Assembly (NCBI GenBank): GCA_036567945.1
Contig: DATCTM010000120.1
Location: 1-29,761 of the forward strand
From: BRH-c54 sp036567945
Lineage (GTDB): Bacteria > Bacteroidota > Bacteroidia > Flavobacteriales_E > Vicingaceae
Length of the DNA stretch: 29,761 bases
Direction: 5' to 3'
In this document: positions 22,676 through 29,761 of the stretch, piece after piece
Position numbering within the stretch: position 1 is the first letter of the stretch
Layout: every line of letters begins with the position of its first letter
Position numbers and translations under genes: made by a program
Notes under the pieces: generated by a model
What the model was told of the DNA's origin: nothing
Seen by the model: only the letters and a program-made list of their open reading frames with translations
Database searches by the model: none

Positions 22676-23501
22676 CGAAATATTAGATTATTCTCTTTTT
22701 ACAATTGCAAAGCATCAGTTTAGGGTAATTACCTTAATAACGTTACTGCTTTTTATTTTAGGAGTTTACATTTTTATTAAATTGGTTAAAAAAGCTATTT
22801 TTAAAAAATCAACATTAGAGTTGCCAAAAAAACATTCGCTTTTTACCATTTTTAAATATATTGTATTTGTTTTGACTGTAGCCATAAGTCTTCAAATAGT
22901 TGGTGTTGATATTACCGTTTTATTAGCAGGTTCGGCAGCTTTATTGGTTGGTGTTGGTTTTGGGTTGCAAAGTTTGTTTGGAGATATTTCTTCTGGTATT
23001 ATTTTGTTGTTTGATGCTACCATAAAAGTGAATGATGTGATTGAAGTAGACGGGATTGTGGGTAGGGTACAAAAGATAAATTTAAGAACCACCTCGGTAA
23101 TAACCCGAGAAGATACTTTTATTATTTTACCTAATTCTGTTATCACAAATAATAATTTGATTAACTGGACGTACAGCTCTATTTCTTCTCGTTTTGAAAT
23201 TAAAGTAGGAGTAGACTATTCCTCTGATGTAAAATTGGTTATGGAATTGATGGAAAAAGCGGTTAAAGAGCAAAAAGAAGTGTTAAGTCATCCTGATCCA
23301 ACGGTAAGGTTTCAAGAATATGGAGATTCGTCACTTAATTTTTCGGTGTTTTTTTGGTGTGATGAAGTGTTTAGAGTAGAGTCTATTAAAAGCCAAATTA
23401 GAGTGAGGTTGTACGAATACTTTAAAGAAAATAACGTTGAAATTCCTTTCCCACAAAGAGTGGTACATATGAAACAACCAAAAGAGGAGAGCAATACTTA
23501 G
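22662..23501 (+). CDS. MscS-type mechanosensitive channel (first copy)
   Basis: The 279-residue protein has two N-terminal hydrophobic helices and the pore helix with glycine/alanine packing (LLAGSAALLVGVGFGLQ, followed by SLFGDISSGIILL). The beta domain (VNDVIEVDGIVGRVQKINLRTTSV, LPNSVITNNNLINWT) and alpha-beta end (EYFKENNVEIPFPQ) follow, all MscS hallmarks. It opens under membrane tension to release solutes during hypo-osmotic shock. Its ATG lies inside the end of the cation-channel gene (14-bp overlap), pointing to joint control of K+ and turgor. It shares only family-level similarity with the second MscS gene near 25 kb. Confidence 0.95.
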   Translation: MMDINEILDYSLFTIAKHQFRVITLITLLLFILGVYIFIKLVKKAIFKKSTLELPKKHSLFTIFKYIVFVLTVAISLQIVGVDITVLLAGSAALLVGVGFGLQSLFGDISSGIILLFDATIKVNDVIEVDGIVGRVQKINLRTTSVITREDTFIILPNSVITNNNLINWTYSSISSRFEIKVGVDYSSDVKLVMELMEKAVKEQKEVLSHPDPTVRFQEYGDSSLNFSVFFWCDEVFRVESIKSQIRVRLYEYFKENNVEIPFPQRVVHMKQPKEESNT

Positions 23502-23686
23502 GAGTACTTATAAGTGCCTAAAGTATTTAGAAGTTAGAAATGTGTGAATTACGAAGTATTAAAGATTAGAAATTGATAGTTTAGAAGACGGAAGACTGAA
23601 GTCGGAAGAATCAAACTCAGAACTTAAAGCTTAACAGAGTGATAAAAATTACGTTATTTTGCACACTTTTTATTAAATAGCTTTTT
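23502..23686. repeat. Purine-rich degenerate repeat region
   Basis: Between the MscS and panC genes, four heptamers (GAAGACG, GAAGACT, GAAGTCG, GAAGAAT) run in tandem at 23584-23611. They are preceded by several TTAGAA words (from about 23528). This looks like drifting simple-sequence DNA, not a gene. A weak TTATTTTG box precedes panC. Confidence 0.5.
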
Positions 23687-24538
23687 ATGCTTATCTTCAA
23701 AACGGTTGTTGAGCTTCAACAATTTTTTTTATCTTGTGCAAATAAAACTATTGGTTTTGTCCCCACTATGGGAGCTTTACACCAAGGACATTTATCTTTA
23801 ATGGCAAAAGCTATTGAAGAAAATGACCTAATGGTTTGCAGTATATTTGTTAATCCAACGCAATTTAATAATAAAGAAGATTTAGAAAAATATCCTAGAC
23901 ATACTGATAAAGATTTGGCTCTTATACAAAATGCTTTTGCTGATAATGCCAAGCTAGTTATTTTTTTACCTGATGTTAAAGAGATTTATCCCAATAAAAT
24001 AGAGAGAAGCTACGATTTTGGAAATTTATCTTTGGTGATGGAAGCACAACATCGTCCCGGACATTTTGATGGAGTAGGAATGGTATTAGAGCGTTTTTTT
24101 GATGTTGTACAACCAACGAGGGCTTATTTTGGGGAAAAAGATTTTCAGCAATTGGCCGTTGTTCGGAATTTAGTAAAACAACTGAAGTTACCGGTTCAAA
24201 TTATTGGTTGTCCCATTGTTAGAGAAGCTAACGGATTAGCAATGAGCTCTCGTAACGAACGATTAACACCTGAACAAAAAGAACAAGCAGCCAATATTTA
24301 TAAGTTCTTGCAAGATGCCAAGCAACAAGCTAAAATACTTAGTGTAGAAGAGGTTAAAAACAACTTTATTAGTGCCATTAAAAATATACTTGCATTACAA
24401 TTAGAATATCTTGAAATTGCTGATGGAAATACATTAACTCCTATAACAAATTGGGAAGAAACAACTTATTGTGTTGCTTTTGTTGCTGTTTTTGTAGGCA
24501 ATGTAAGGTTAATAGACAATGTTACTTTATATAGTTAG
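23687..24538 (+). CDS. panC: Pantothenate synthetase (pantoate-beta-alanine ligase)
   Basis: The 283-residue cytoplasmic enzyme joins pantoate and beta-alanine with ATP to give pantothenate, the CoA precursor. The nucleotidyltransferase HIGH-type motif is PTMGALHQGH (26-35). FVNPTQFN, RPGHFDGVGMVLERFF, GEKDFQQLAVVRN and the ATP-loop GLAMSSRNERL are all intact. Length is standard. No panB or panD lies beside it: the next gene is convergent and unrelated, so the pathway genes are dispersed here. Confidence 0.98.
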   Translation: MLIFKTVVELQQFFLSCANKTIGFVPTMGALHQGHLSLMAKAIEENDLMVCSIFVNPTQFNNKEDLEKYPRHTDKDLALIQNAFADNAKLVIFLPDVKEIYPNKIERSYDFGNLSLVMEAQHRPGHFDGVGMVLERFFDVVQPTRAYFGEKDFQQLAVVRNLVKQLKLPVQIIGCPIVREANGLAMSSRNERLTPEQKEQAANIYKFLQDAKQQAKILSVEEVKNNFISAIKNILALQLEYLEIADGNTLTPITNWEETTYCVAFVAVFVGNVRLIDNVTLYS

Positions 24539-24601
24539 GAAAAATGAATTTTGAAGGAGACTTAATTAAACCTTATAAATGCTAGATCTTTTAAACTTTC
24601 C

Positions 24602-25489
24602 TTACTTCTTCTCTATGTCTTTTTTATAAACGATAGTTCTGTAAGGGAAAGGGATTTCAATGCCTTCACGGTCGAAACGTTCTTTAATGCTTTTTAGTAA
24701 GTCTGTACGCATTTGAAAAGCATCAGCAAAACTTTCTGTCCAAGCATTTGCTCTTAAATTTACCGAAAAATCTGCTAAAGCAATTACAGCTACTCTCACT
24801 ATAGGTTCATCTTTAGCAGTTTCTTCAAGTGTCCTATTATCAATCATTAAAGGATGTTTTTCACACTCGCTTCGCATAATTTGCATTGCCAGGTCTATGT
24901 TGGAATCGTAGCTGATACCTACTTCAACTCTGCATTGAATTTTAGAGTCTGTTATAGAGCTGTTAATGATAATATCATCACTAATTACGGTATTTGGGAC
25001 TATAATTCGTTCATTTTTAAAATCTTTGATGATAGTGTGGCGTAAGGTAATTTCCTCTACTGTTCCTATTCTGCCGTTGCTAATTTCTATAACATCTCCT
25101 ACTCGGTATGGTTTAAAAATCAGAATAAAAATTCCTGTAATGATGTTAGAAAAAGCTTTTTGAGAAGCAAAACCAATAATAGCAGCTAAAATCCCCGCTC
25201 CGGCAAATAAGGCTGAACCAAAGGAGCGTAATGAAGGTATGTGGCGGAAAATAATTATTAATGCAATAAAATAAATAATAAAACTCAAGGAGTTTTTTAG
25301 GAATGAAAAGTTAGTAGGATCTACTTTTATTTTATCCGCATTACTATTGATGATTTTTGTAGCTATTTTTCTTAAAACAATTAGTAAAACAGATGCAACA
25401 GCAAGTGTTATTACAATAAAAAGTAAGTGTTTTATTGTATTGGAACTTAAAATACCATTCCAGCTTTTTGTTAAGAATTCACTAATCAT
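24602..25489 (-). CDS. MscS-type mechanosensitive channel (second copy)
   Basis: This 295-residue protein has about four hydrophobic segments, the pore helix (GAGILAAIIGFASQKAFSNIITGIF), the beta domain (YRVGDVIEISNGRIGTVEEITLR, VPNTVISDDIIINSS) and the C-terminal RFDREGIEIPFPYRT. It is close to Bacteroidota small-conductance channels. Its ATG overlaps the TGA of sucB by 4 bp (ATGA), so it is translated as the last gene of the sucA-sucB operon. An osmotic channel behind a TCA-cycle operon has no evident metabolic reason; shared promoter use is the simplest explanation. Confidence 0.95.
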   Translation of the reverse strand: MISEFLTKSWNGILSSNTIKHLLFIVITLAVASVLLIVLRKIATKIINSNADKIKVDPTNFSFLKNSLSFIIYFIALIIIFRHIPSLRSFGSALFAGAGILAAIIGFASQKAFSNIITGIFILIFKPYRVGDVIEISNGRIGTVEEITLRHTIIKDFKNERIIVPNTVISDDIIINSSITDSKIQCRVEVGISYDSNIDLAMQIMRSECEKHPLMIDNRTLEETAKDEPIVRVAVIALADFSVNLRANAWTESFADAFQMRTDLLKSIKERFDREGIEIPFPYRTIVYKKDIEKK

Positions 25490-26739
25490 AAATTAAGTAA
25501 AACTTCATCAGGGTTTTTACCTCCAAAGATGATGCTGCTTGGATTTTCAAGCATTTCTTTCACAGCTTTTAAGAACCCTACAGATTCTCTACCATCAATA
25601 ATTCTATGGTCGTAGCTTAAGGCAACATACATCATAGGTCTTATTTCTACTTTTCCATCTACAGCTATTGGTCTATCTACAATATTATGCATTCCTAAAA
25701 TAGCACTTTGTGGGGGATTAATAATTGGAGTACTCATCATAGAACCAAAAACACCACCATTGGTAATGGTAAAAGTTCCTCCTTCCATATCAGCAATATC
25801 AATTTTTCCATCACGAGCTTTTACTGCCAATCGTTTTATTTCAGCCTCAATTTCAGCCAACGTCATTCTTTCAGCATTTCTAACTACAGGAACCATTAAG
25901 CCTTTTGGAGAACTAACAGCAATACCTATATCCGCATAATCGTGTGTAATGATATAATCGCCATCAATCATTCCATTTACTGCAGGGAATTGGCGAAGAG
26001 CTTCGGTAACGGCTTTAGTAAAGAAAGACATAAAGCCTAAACTTACTCCATGTGTTTCTTTAAATTTATCTTTAAATTGATTTCTTAAATCCATAATAGG
26101 CTTCATATCCACTTCATTAAAAGTAGTTAGCATAGCCGTTTCGTTTTTAACGCTAACCAAACGTTGAGCAACCTTTCTTCTCAGCATCGACATTTTTTGT
26201 TTGTCTTGCTCACGAGAACCTCCCCAACCTGCAATGGCAGACGAATCAATTCCACTAGTTAAATAAGCTTGTATATCGCTTTTGGTAATTTTTCCATTAC
26301 TTCCGCTACCAACAATTTTTTTAGTGTTAATGTTGTTAGCACTAATCATTTCTTTGGCTAAAGGAGTTGCTTTAACGTCTGTTTTTGTAGCAGGAGCGGG
26401 GTTAGGAGTAGTTGTTTCCTGTTTAGGGGCTGCTGCTACTTCGGCTTTTTCTTCTACTTTTTCTTCAGAAGCTGATTTAGATTCAAATCCTTCGGGTTTT
26501 TTGGCATCAGTATCTATTAAGCAAACAACAGCACCAACTTTAACTAAATCGCCTTCCTCAGCCTTTAGTGTAATAATTCCGGCTTCTTCGGCAGGTAGTT
26601 CTAAGGTTGCTTTGTCTGAATCAACTTCAGCAATTGCTTGGTCTTTTTCAACATAATCGCCATCTTCTACTAACCATTGTGCTATTTCAACTTCTGTTAT
26701 AGATTCTCCCGGTGAGGGAACTTTCATTTCTAAAGCCAT
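25486..26739 (-). CDS. sucB: 2-oxoglutarate dehydrogenase E2 (dihydrolipoyl succinyltransferase)
   Basis: The 417-residue core enzyme of the 2-oxoglutarate dehydrogenase complex transfers succinyl groups from lipoate to CoA. One N-terminal lipoyl domain has the modified Lys 43 in EVDSDKATLEL. An Ala/Pro/Lys linker (about 80-120) follows, then the E3-binding segment (TPLAKEMISANNINTKKIVGSG, ending ITKSDIQAYL) and the catalytic domain with SYDHRIIDG (family HHxxxDG, here DHRIIDG). It follows sucA by 59 bp and overlaps the MscS gene by 4 bp. Confidence 0.97.
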   Translation of the reverse strand: MALEMKVPSPGESITEVEIAQWLVEDGDYVEKDQAIAEVDSDKATLELPAEEAGIITLKAEEGDLVKVGAVVCLIDTDAKKPEGFESKSASEEKVEEKAEVAAAPKQETTTPNPAPATKTDVKATPLAKEMISANNINTKKIVGSGSNGKITKSDIQAYLTSGIDSSAIAGWGGSREQDKQKMSMLRRKVAQRLVSVKNETAMLTTFNEVDMKPIMDLRNQFKDKFKETHGVSLGFMSFFTKAVTEALRQFPAVNGMIDGDYIITHDYADIGIAVSSPKGLMVPVVRNAERMTLAEIEAEIKRLAVKARDGKIDIADMEGGTFTITNGGVFGSMMSTPIINPPQSAILGMHNIVDRPIAVDGKVEIRPMMYVALSYDHRIIDGRESVGFLKAVKEMLENPSSIIFGGKNPDEVLLNL

Positions 26740-26798
26740 ATTTTTATAGGTTTAATGTTTTAAAACTGTTGTCTTTGTGTTTCCGTCTTCTAAGCTTT

Positions 26799-29510
26799 TT
26801 AACTTACTAATGTGTTTTCAAATAATTTATCAATAATTGCAGTATGCCTTACCACGTGTGCTTTTGCTGAACCTGTTGCCGGAGCACCACTTTCTGCCAA
26901 TGAAATTACTTCTAAATTTAAGTGGGATAAATGCCTCATCATATGGCTCCATGCTCCCATATTTTCAGGTTCTTCTTGTGCCCAAACGATTTTTTTAGTT
27001 TTGTTGTATTTCTTTACTATTTCTTCAATTTGGTTGAATGGAAGCGGGTACAACTGTTCTAATCTTACTAAAGCAATGTTTTCAGCATTTATATCTTCTT
27101 TTTTAGCTAATAAATCGTAGTAGAATTTACCTGTGCAGAACACTAAGGTATCTATATCTTTAGCTTTTGCAGTGGTATCATCAATTACTTCTTGGAATTT
27201 TCCTTTTGCTAATTCATCTACGGTAGAAACGCATTTGGGATGTCTTAATAAACTTTTTGGAGTAAATACTACCAAAGGTTTTCTAAAATTCCATTTTAAT
27301 TGTCTTCTTAAAATATGGAAGAAATTTGCCGGAGTAGAACAGTTGGCAATTTGCATATTATCTTCAGCACAAAGCTGTAAAAACCTTTCCATTCTGCCAC
27401 TAGAGTGCTCTGCTCCTTGTCCTTCATAACCGTGAGGTAATAACATCACTAAGCCATTTTGTGTTTTCCATTTTTCTTCGGCAGCACTTAAAAATTGGTC
27501 GATAATAATTTGAGCCCCATTATTAAAGTCTCCAAATTGTGCTTCCCAAATAGTTAATGCATTTGGACTGGCCATTGCATATCCGTATTCAAAACCTAAT
27601 ACACCATACTCAGAAAGTAAAGAGTTGTAGATATATAAAGGAGCTTGGTCTTTAGATATATTGTTTAATGGGGTATACTCTTCTTCTGAATCTTCCACTT
27701 TAACAACAGCATGTCTATGAGAGAAAGTTCCTCTTTCTACATCCTGACCTGAAAAACGAATAGGGTGTTTATCTGCTAATAAAGTTGCGTAAGCTAATAG
27801 TTCTCCCATAGCCCAATCTAAATTGTCGTCTTTTATCATTTGTTTTCTTGCTTCAAAAAGTCGGGCAAGTTTGTTAATGAATTTTTTATCTTTGGGTAAA
27901 CTGTTAATTTTATCGGCTAATTCTATCAATTTCTTTTTATCGTAAGAAGTATCAGGAGAAGTTAAAAAAGAATCCTCATTACTTACTTCAATGCCTTGCC
28001 ATGTTCTGTTTAAAAAGTGAGAAACAGTTGCTCTTTCAATTTGTTTGGCATCATCTAACCTTTCTTGCAATAATTGGTTAAACACATTTTCTTGTTCAGA
28101 TGCTTTTTCTTTGCTGATAATTCCTTCATTAATTAATTTATCTAAATAAAGGTCTCTTGGATTTTTGTGTTTTCCAATGGCTTTGTATAATAGGGGTTGA
28201 GTAAACTTAGGTTCATCCCCTTCGTTATGTCCATATTTTCTATATCCTAAAATGTCGATAAAAACATCTTTATGGAAAGTTTGACGGTATTCAATCGCAA
28301 ACTGTATCGCTTGAATTACAGCCTCTACATCATCTCCATTTACATGAAGTACAGGAGATAGAGTAACTTTAGCAACATCAGTACAATACGTACTAGAACG
28401 TCCGTCAATATAGTTGGTAGTAAAACCAATTTGGTTATTTACTACAATGTGTAAGGTTCCTCCAACTCTGTAGCCATCCAATTGAGCCATTTGCACCACT
28501 TCATATACTACTCCTTGCCCTGCGATAGCGGCATCACCATGGATAATGATAGGAACAATTTTCTTTTCGTCTTTTAGATAAGTGTCTAATTTAGAGCGAG
28601 TAATCCCTTCTACAACCGGTCCAACAGTTTCTAAGTGAGAAGGATTGGGGGCTAGCGTCATGTGAACATCATGCCCGTTATCGGTTTTCACATCGCAAGA
28701 ATAACCCAAATGGTATTTTACATCACCATCAAAAAGGTTATCTTCATATTCTTTCCCTTCAAATTCACTAAAAATTTTCTCGTAGGTTTTATTAAAGATG
28801 TTGGCCAATACATTTAACCTACCTCTATGAGCCATTCCGATAATAAACTCTTTAATGCCGATGTCAGCACCTTTTTCAACAACAGCATCTAAAGCAGGAA
28901 TAAGGGCTTCATTTCCTTCTAACGAGAAACGTTTTTGTCCAACAAATTTGGTGTGTAAAAACTTTTCAAAAACAACTGCTTGATTCAGCTTGTGTAAAAT
29001 ATGTTTCTTTTCTTTTTCAGAAAACTTGGGTCTATTTTTAAGTTCAATCTTTTCTCTAATCCAAGCAACTTCTTCAGGTTTTCTGATGTACATGTATTCA
29101 ACGCCTATTGAATCACAATAAGTTTGTTGTAAATGATCTATTATATCTTTTAGTTTAGCCGAGCCAATGCCCACTTCGTTTCCTGCCTGAAAAACAGTTT
29201 CCAAATCCGCTTGTTTTAGCCCATAGTTTTCAATATCTAATGTTGGTCTATAGGTTCTTCTGGCTCTTACAGGATTAGTTTTAGTAAATAAATGACCTCT
29301 AGATCTATAGCCATTAATCAAATCTAATACTTTAAATTCTTTGTTGAAATTTTCGGGAACATCTGTGTCGTAGTTTTTACGAGCAAATTCGAATCCTTCA
29401 AAAAATTTTCTCCATCCTTCCGAAACACTGTCAGGGTTATTGATGTATCGCTGGTAATAATCTTCAATTACAGCTCCATCTGCATTGCTTAAATAGGAAT
29501 GTTTGTCCAT
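26799..29510 (-). CDS. sucA: 2-oxoglutarate dehydrogenase E1
   Basis: The 903-residue thiamine-diphosphate enzyme decarboxylates 2-oxoglutarate and passes succinyl to E2. The N-terminal MDKHSYLSNADGAVIEDYY and WRKFFEGF are family typical. GMAHRGRLNVLANI, the ThDP-site HGDAAIAGQGVVYEV, GYRKYGHNEGDEP and the transketolase-like part (LLPHGYEGQGAEHSSGRMERFLQL, VVFTPKSLLRHP) follow in order. The frame is open to 29564, but a consensus promoter lies between 29536 and 29564, so the ATG at 29510 is the start. It heads the operon sucA-sucB-mscS and is divergent from an acetyl-CoA synthetase-like gene. Confidence 0.98.
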   Translation of the reverse strand: MDKHSYLSNADGAVIEDYYQRYINNPDSVSEGWRKFFEGFEFARKNYDTDVPENFNKEFKVLDLINGYRSRGHLFTKTNPVRARRTYRPTLDIENYGLKQADLETVFQAGNEVGIGSAKLKDIIDHLQQTYCDSIGVEYMYIRKPEEVAWIREKIELKNRPKFSEKEKKHILHKLNQAVVFEKFLHTKFVGQKRFSLEGNEALIPALDAVVEKGADIGIKEFIIGMAHRGRLNVLANIFNKTYEKIFSEFEGKEYEDNLFDGDVKYHLGYSCDVKTDNGHDVHMTLAPNPSHLETVGPVVEGITRSKLDTYLKDEKKIVPIIIHGDAAIAGQGVVYEVVQMAQLDGYRVGGTLHIVVNNQIGFTTNYIDGRSSTYCTDVAKVTLSPVLHVNGDDVEAVIQAIQFAIEYRQTFHKDVFIDILGYRKYGHNEGDEPKFTQPLLYKAIGKHKNPRDLYLDKLINEGIISKEKASEQENVFNQLLQERLDDAKQIERATVSHFLNRTWQGIEVSNEDSFLTSPDTSYDKKKLIELADKINSLPKDKKFINKLARLFEARKQMIKDDNLDWAMGELLAYATLLADKHPIRFSGQDVERGTFSHRHAVVKVEDSEEEYTPLNNISKDQAPLYIYNSLLSEYGVLGFEYGYAMASPNALTIWEAQFGDFNNGAQIIIDQFLSAAEEKWKTQNGLVMLLPHGYEGQGAEHSSGRMERFLQLCAEDNMQIANCSTPANFFHILRRQLKWNFRKPLVVFTPKSLLRHPKCVSTVDELAKGKFQEVIDDTTAKAKDIDTLVFCTGKFYYDLLAKKEDINAENIALVRLEQLYPLPFNQIEEIVKKYNKTKKIVWAQEEPENMGAWSHMMRHLSHLNLEVISLAESGAPATGSAKAHVVRHTAIIDKLFENTLVS

Positions 29511-29535
29511 ACCTTTGTCTTGATTTTTGAATAGA

Positions 29536-29564
29536 CAAAAGTAAATAAAATATCCGTTTAACAA
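29536..29564 (-). promoter_or_regulatory. Promoter of the sucA operon
   Basis: Minus-strand TTG (29564-29562), 18 nt, TACTTTTG (29543-29536), a perfect Bacteroidetes-type promoter. It leaves a short leader (about 20 nt) and rules out the longer in-frame start. Confidence 0.78.
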
Positions 29565-29605
29565 AGCTTAGAAGTCAGAAAAATTAGTGTTGTTAAATGT
29601 TCTAA

Positions 29606-29656
29606 AAAATCATGATTTTAAAAATGTTGTTTCCTCTTTTTTGTCTAATTTTAGAC
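29606..29656. promoter_or_regulatory. Two palindromes between divergent sucA and acs-like genes
   Basis: AAAATCATGATTTT (29606-29619) is a perfect 14-bp palindrome. GTCTAATTTTAGAC (29643-29656) has 6-bp arms around a TT spacer and contains the -7-like TAATTTTA (29646-29653) of the plus-strand gene, with TTG at 29627-29629 (16-nt spacing, slightly short). Both are candidate operators; no regulator can be named. Confidence 0.4.
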
Positions 29657-29681
29657 ATCAAAACGCAATAAAATTTTACCT

Positions 29682-29761
29682 ATGTCATTAAAAATTAACT
29701 CCTTCGAAGCATATCAACAACAATATCAAAAAAGTATAGCAAATCCCGAAGCCTTTTGGGA
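29682..29761 (+). CDS. Acetyl-CoA synthetase-like enzyme (5' end only)
   Basis: Only the first 26 codons are in the window. MSLKINSFEAYQQQYQKSIA followed by NPEAFW resembles the acyl-CoA synthetase N-terminal segment (consensus Y..SI..PE.FW), so an acetate- or propionate-CoA ligase is likely. It is divergent from the sucA operon, across 171 bp holding palindromes. Acetate activation next to the TCA-cycle dehydrogenase makes metabolic sense. The call rests on a short motif. Confidence 0.6.
   Translation, partial: MSLKINSFEAYQQQYQKSIANPEAFW

Noticed and set aside
23584..23611. CRISPR-like tandem repeat
   Set aside because: The units are 7 nt with no spacers; this is simple-sequence DNA.
26282..26656. 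124-codon plus-strand frame opposite sucB
   Set aside because: Its Ala/Ser/Val-rich text is the mirror of the Ala/Glu/Pro linker and lipoyl codons of sucB.
29511..29564. Longer start of sucA at 29564
   Set aside because: The consensus promoter lies within that extension, and homologues begin near MDKHSYLSN.

Overview
The window looks like a stretch of Bacteroidota chromosome, most likely Flavobacteriales. The signs are AT-rich DNA (roughly one third G+C by eye), promoters of the Bacteroidetes type (TTG, 17-20 nt, TAnnTTTG), a TonB receptor with an N-terminal carboxypeptidase-regulatory-like domain, an HU-CCDC81/SPOR protein, a HYC_CC_PP-type protein, YwqK/MORN-type repeat proteins, and genes that rarely carry a Shine-Dalgarno sequence. 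I saw no rRNA, tRNA, CRISPR array, prophage or intact insertion sequence. Most of the window is core metabolism. The accessory material sits in the first 5 kb.

Left part (1-5042). A TatD-type nuclease gene is cut by the left edge. It is followed by a structured palindromic element (about 476-583) and an unrecognised 153-aa gene whose ends coincide with a 9-bp inverted repeat (587-595 / 1061-1069), so this looks like a small inserted cassette. A gene-poor stretch (1067-1374) holds two short repeat families and a stem-loop. Then comes a probable metal (copper-type) uptake or handling operon on the plus strand: HYC_CC_PP-like protein, TonB-dependent receptor and secreted HMA-domain protein. A 144-bp MITE-like element has inserted exactly at the stop codon of the HMA gene. 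A secreted cupin gene follows.

Middle (5040-14889), nearly all on the minus strand: dnaG with a small YwqK-type lipoprotein gene, trmB, a tiny acidic lipoprotein with its own strong promoter and terminator, cysS overlapping an M28/glutaminyl-cyclase-like lipoprotein, a larger YwqK-type repeat protein, haem O synthase (ctaB) with a DUF420/CtaM-like gene for cytochrome oxidase biogenesis, and an amidohydrolase.

Right part (15151-29761). kdsB (LPS Kdo activation) and an HU-CCDC81/SPOR membrane protein lie on the plus strand. A heat-shock block on the minus strand carries hsp20, a lipoprotein, cbpA and cbpM. Next are mgtE with a 2-hydroxyacid dehydrogenase, then a divergent pair of overlapping channel genes (voltage-gated-type cation channel with a C-terminal zinc ribbon, and MscS), and panC. 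A second MscS gene is translationally coupled to the 2-oxoglutarate dehydrogenase operon (sucA-sucB). Divergent from sucA, the window ends in the first codons of an acetyl-CoA synthetase-like gene, so TCA-cycle and acetate activation share one intergenic region.

The main things to look at again are the MITE that rewrites a stop codon, the cassette at 470-1070, the perfect 16-bp hairpin inside the heat-shock operon, promoters lying only a few bases from start codons, and the repeat-built acidic lipoprotein.
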